NCBI RefSeq assembly: GCF_020520425.1
Contig: NC_079491.1
Span: 4,389,143-4,453,142, forward strand
Origin: Spinacia oleracea
Taxonomy: Eukaryota > Streptophyta > Magnoliopsida > Caryophyllales > Amaranthaceae
Direction: 5' to 3'
Length of the DNA: 64,000 bases
Shown here in pieces: positions 60,601-64,000 of this stretch. The notes under the pieces are model-generated. The model saw only the letters and a list, made by a program, of their open reading frames with translations, ran no database searches and had not been told where the DNA came from. Position numbers and translations under genes: made by a program. Positions within the stretch are counted from its first letter, which is position 1; each line of letters starts with the position of its first letter.

Positions 60601-63600
60601 AGTTTCTGCTTGCTCAGAAGTTGAACAGGGCTATGAGGTTAGTGGAGTGGAAGGAAACTTTTGATCCTAAAGATCCTGCCAATTATGGAATTATACATAG
60701 GGAGGAATTACCTTCAACAGAAGACCCTGAGGATGATGAAGAACAAGAAAAGAGAATGATAGAAGGTAGGGTCGATGATGATGAAGAAGAATTTGATGAC
60801 ATGAAAGAGAGAGATGATATTCTTCTTGAGAAGCTTAATGCTATCGACAAATTGCTAGAACAGAAACTAACAGCATTGGATCATACATTTGGAAAGAAAG
60901 GAAAACTTTTGGAAGAAGAGATTAGAGATCTTGCAGAAGAGAGAAATTCGTTGACAGAGAAGAAAAGAAGACCAATGTTCAGGAAAGTAAGTACAAGCAC
61001 CGTCTTTATCATAATGACATGTCCCTATGCCACCTTTACAATAAGTTCGCAAAAATATGTGGAGTGCCATAAGCTTGCAATGTGCTCATCAATGTTGTTT
61101 TTAAGATTTAATGTTATGCTGTTGATATTATCATCTCAGTCAGATATCTTAAAAGACAAATCTAAAAATTGTTCAGTTCTCGTCAGTTAGAAATTCTAGT
61201 TAGAATCTTGACAACATATAATGCATCATACTTCGTATCTACTTGAGTAAGATGCAAGCTGATGATAATGGCATTTTATCATCCAATTGATGCATGAGTG
61301 GGTGATGATATTCTGTTTGGAAGTTAATTTCTATTACATTAGTTGGTTAAATGCTAGTTATAGTATGGCATATAATATTGAGTTTTGCTTATCATGGTGT
61401 GAAATGTGGCTGCAATGTAGTAGTTTGATGTGTCAAATCACTTTTTTACATTCTCTTGAAAGAAACTCTAGCAGACGACAAATATTGCATATTTTGGTCT
61501 ATTTATTATATTTGACACCCTAAAAAGTAACTTTTTTGGATTGAATTACAGGGCTTTGATGCAAAATTGATTGATATGAATCGGACTTGCAAAGTGACAA
61601 AGGTATAGTTGCAACCTTCTTATGGTTTTCTGTTCTTAGCTGCATGAGTTCTCTTATCTAACCGGCTTCACACTTTAGGGTGGTCAAGTGATCAAGTTCA
61701 CGGCAATTATAGCATGTGGGAATTATAATGGTGTTGTCGGTTATGCGAAAGCTAAAGGTCCAGCAATACCTATTGCTCTTCAGAAGGTATTTTTTTTATC
61801 AAGTTGTTAAATGATTCTCCTGCACAGCTTTGGTGTGTTGCTTTAATTGTTTTGTCTGTTAATGCAAGTTTCTTTCACTAAAGTATTAACAATATTTGCA
61901 TGTTGTGAACCAATACTAGCCCAAACGGTCAAACCTATGATTTAGTCTCTGATTTTCAGGTTTTATACAAGCATGATTTCATGCCACTAAAATGTTACTC
62001 CGTATACAATATTGTTGTATGATTAGGGAATAACTCTTGTCGATTAGCCTGTAGAATAGGCTTTGGGTTAATGTAGAGCGCAGGAAATATTTAATGATGA
62101 CGCTTGGCCACTACCGTCTACTGGGGCATGGTGTATAAATTTCTTCCTAGCTAATAGCTAACAGTGATTGAGTTTGCGAAAAAAAAACTTTTCTCATTTA
62201 CATATTCATCTAGGTCATCCGAGAAGGTGGGTGAAAGAGGACCAATAGGTATTTCTCGTTTTGATAAGAGGAAGGGGGAATGAAAGGGAGTTAAGGTGTG
62301 AGAATGATTAGGTATAGGTTCTCATATTTTTAAACGTAAAGGGTAGCTTGGTAGTCTAGTTTTGGAAGTGGGAATATTCATTTTATTCCACGCCTACTTG
62401 CTTAATAAATGAATTAATGAATCAATTCAAAATACAATGCTTTGAAAAATAGTGAAATTATGTACTCAACCTTTTGGAACAGAATGTGCGCCTCATGCAC
62501 GTGATGCACCACATACACAATGACCCATGCACTTGTCTCTAGTCGGGTTCTACTTATCACAGTGTCATAGTTCAGGACATTCTGAGTAGAGAGACTAGCG
62601 ACTTTGGAATTTCCTGAAATAACCATAATTACTCTTGAATTTTAATCCTTTGTGCCTTTTGCCAAATTTCTTTTGCTTAGCTTTTTGCTCATTGGTGGTG
62701 AGACTGCTTGCGTAGCTGTACCTTGACTTGGCATTTGTTGGTTTGTTTACAAGCTTGACCAAGCACTATGCCTTCCTTTCTTAGAAACCCATGGATTAAT
62801 TAACATACTCCCTCCGTTTGTTTTTATGTACCAAATTACTGTAGACACTTGTTTCGAGGAGAGGTAAGTGGGTGTAAGAAAACAGTGGAAACGATAAAAC
62901 AGAGATAGTAAATAAGGGGTAATAGTGGGTAAAGTAGGAGAGAAATGATCGAAAAGTGTAATTATTGTGGGAAAAAGGGGTGAGATGGTAAAATATGTAT
63001 ACCAAAAATAGACTAAAGTAAAAGTGGGTAGAACATAAAAAAACACACCTTTCTGGAATGTGGGTACAACCAAAAAGAACGGAGGAAGTAGTTATTACAA
63101 ATTGTTAAGTTGGATTTGGCCCATCAATTCCCTGGTTTTGGTACAGTGGATGTTATGTGCTACAACCACCTATGGAAAGATCTTAGTAGAGATACCGAGC
63201 ACTTGAACAAGGATGTTATGTGCTACTCTCTCTAGTCTCTACTAACTGAACTATATGGTCATGAGTCATGACGGCCGATGAAAAATTATCTGTTTGCTAC
63301 ATGCACTGGCATTTTGTTTATTGTTTGTTACTGAGCAACATACATATTGTTATGGCATCTGAAGTTAAAGTCGTATTCTTTGTCTGTTTACTGAGCTACA
63401 TAAATAGTGTCTGTTTATGCAGCATCTTTCACTGTGAATTATTGTTGTAACTTGCTAAAACTAAGTTTATTTTTGACAACCGTAAATTTTAGCAGGATTG
63501 TGATAATGGACGTCATCTGACCCCTTTTTTTTTTTGGGCATGATCAGGCGTATGAGAAATGCTTTCAGAATCTTCATTACATTGATAGATATGAAGACCA

Positions 63601-63917
63601 TACAATTTCACATGCTGTACAGACAACATACAAGAAAACCAAGGTTATTTTTCTTTTTTATTTTTTTTTCCAGCAATCTTACTGTGTATCGTAGTATGCT
63701 TTGAATGCTATTTTAGGTCACTGATATGCTCACTGTATATCATATTATGCTTTGAATGCTATTTTAGGTCACTGATATGCTCACCGTTTATCGTATTATG
63801 CTTTGAATTCTATTTTAGGTCTATCTATGGCCTGCAAAAACTGCAACAGGAATGAAGGCAGGCAAAACTGTCCAAACGATATTGAACTTGGCTGGTTTTA
63901 AAAACATCAAATCAAAG
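57647..63917 (+). CDS. Mitochondrial small ribosomal subunit protein uS5m (RPS5), 3' end outside the window
   Basis: Exons are 57647-58172, 60469-60986, 61552-61602, 61679-61786, 63548-63643 and 63819-63917, giving 466 in-frame codons so far; the frame continues past the window. uS5 lies at the mRNA entry and decoding side of the small subunit. The S5 domain begins at about residue 349: GFDAKLIDMNRTCKVTKGGQ, IIACGNYNGVVGYAKAKGPA, IPIALQKAYEKCF, KVYLWPAKTATGMKAGKTVQ. The N-terminal 340 residues are a long acidic, coiled extension (DPEDDEEQEKRMIEGRVDDD), as in plant mitochondrial uS5. The start MSKPPLSWLSRLISSKALTL gives a basic, Ser/Leu-rich mitochondrial presequence; an in-frame ATG 207 bases upstream (57440) lies in leader-like sequence and is less likely. 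A small internal repeat HQTRHF occurs twice near residues 30-60. Donor 58173 (GTATTG) with acceptor 60469 keeps phase. Confidence 0.92.
58345..58710 (+). repeat. Diverged ~190-bp tandem repeat in uS5m intron 1
   Basis: GTAGCTGTTGGATG, ATTTTGG-GAAA, ATGTCTTGA-AAT and CTAATTAGGTCTC recur in the same order with many mismatches, so this is an old duplication. Confidence 0.65.
59226..59341 (+). repeat. ~29-bp tandem repeat, four copies, in uS5m intron 1
   Basis: ATTCTAGTTGCCAATATTGG followed by AGAATTTG or variants recurs four times. Confidence 0.88.
59420..59647 (+). repeat. 114-bp tandem duplication in uS5m intron 1
   Basis: Two copies starting TCATTAAAAGTTTGGGTCGC at 59420 and 59534, almost identical, ending TATGTTCGCTTTTTC. 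Confidence 0.92.
60109..60136 (+). repeat. 28-base poly-C run in uS5m intron 1
   Basis: Uninterrupted C run followed by six or seven A. It is 330 bases before exon 2. Length is likely to vary between individuals and may be misassembled. Confidence 0.85.
62806..63090. mobile_element. Stowaway-type MITE in uS5m intron 4
   Basis: TA-CTCCCTCCGTTTGTTTTTAT to CCAAAAAGAACGGAGGAAG-TA: TIR with a few mismatches, TA flanks, 285 bp, in the 1.76-kb intron 61787-63547. Confidence 0.82.
63683..63818 (+). repeat. 51-bp tandem repeat that triplicates the 3' splice site of uS5m exon 6
   Basis: Full units are 63717-63767 and 63768-63818, with a partial unit at 63683-63716. Each ends GAATGCTATTTTAG or GAATTCTATTTTAG directly before GTC, so acceptor-like sites precede 63717, 63768 and 63819. 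Only the last continues as VYLWPA coding sequence. Confidence 0.9.
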
Positions 63918-64000
63918 GTATGTATCAGCTTTCTACTTTTAACAACCACTTTCGGTAATTCAGGGTGTGTTGGTTCACTTGGTTGTCAAAATGCTGGTTT

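Overview
The window is nuclear DNA from a flowering plant. Genes are split by GT-AG introns, intergenic DNA is A+T-rich, MITEs are abundant, and all six genes have plant-type products. A eudicot is clear from gene structure and protein similarity. A chenopod-type member of Caryophyllales (spinach/beet/quinoa relatives) is my inference, resting on the many TACTCCGTA words and the Stowaway style. No bacterial, viral or organellar segment was seen.

Layout. (1) 198-2599, plus: RNA polymerase III subunit RPC9, four exons, the first holding only 8 coding bases. (2) 4480-6434, minus, with a probable non-coding leader exon ending near 8607: a conserved plant protein of unknown function with a basic, nuclear-type tail. 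(3) 8.7-12.2 kb: no gene, but an array of GGCGGTTT hairpins and a dead RNase H-type retroelement fragment. (4) 12250-18988, plus: Mediator subunit MED19, with a 3.7-kb leader intron and upstream ATGs. (5) 19-40 kb: gene-poor, dominated by a 4-6.5 kb segmental duplication (about 24.1-28.4 and 28.7-35.2 kb) with differential insertions, one SINE with perfect target-site duplications, and a head-to-head Stowaway pair. (6) 40656-45902, plus: class I membrane formin with a glutamine-rich cytoplasmic stretch. (7) 48578-55320, minus: double-hotdog acyl-CoA thioesterase (ACOT9 type). (8) 57647 to the right edge, plus: mitochondrial ribosomal protein uS5m, running off the window.

The genes do not form a pathway. 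They are ordinary housekeeping or cell-biology genes: transcription (RPC9, MED19), cytoskeleton (formin), lipid metabolism (thioesterase) and mitochondrial translation (uS5m). RPC9 with the unknown gene, and formin with the thioesterase, are convergent pairs. The unknown gene with MED19, and the thioesterase with uS5m, are divergent pairs.

The most interesting signals are not genes. They are a 9-bp word, TACTCCGTA, far over-represented and confined to non-coding DNA; paired empty and filled insertion sites inside the duplication; a 51-bp tandem repeat that triplicates a 3' splice site in uS5m; and overlapping upstream ATGs in MED19. I found no convincing new multi-gene system. Exon boundaries were worked out by eye from GT/AG sites, reading phase and family similarity, without transcript data.
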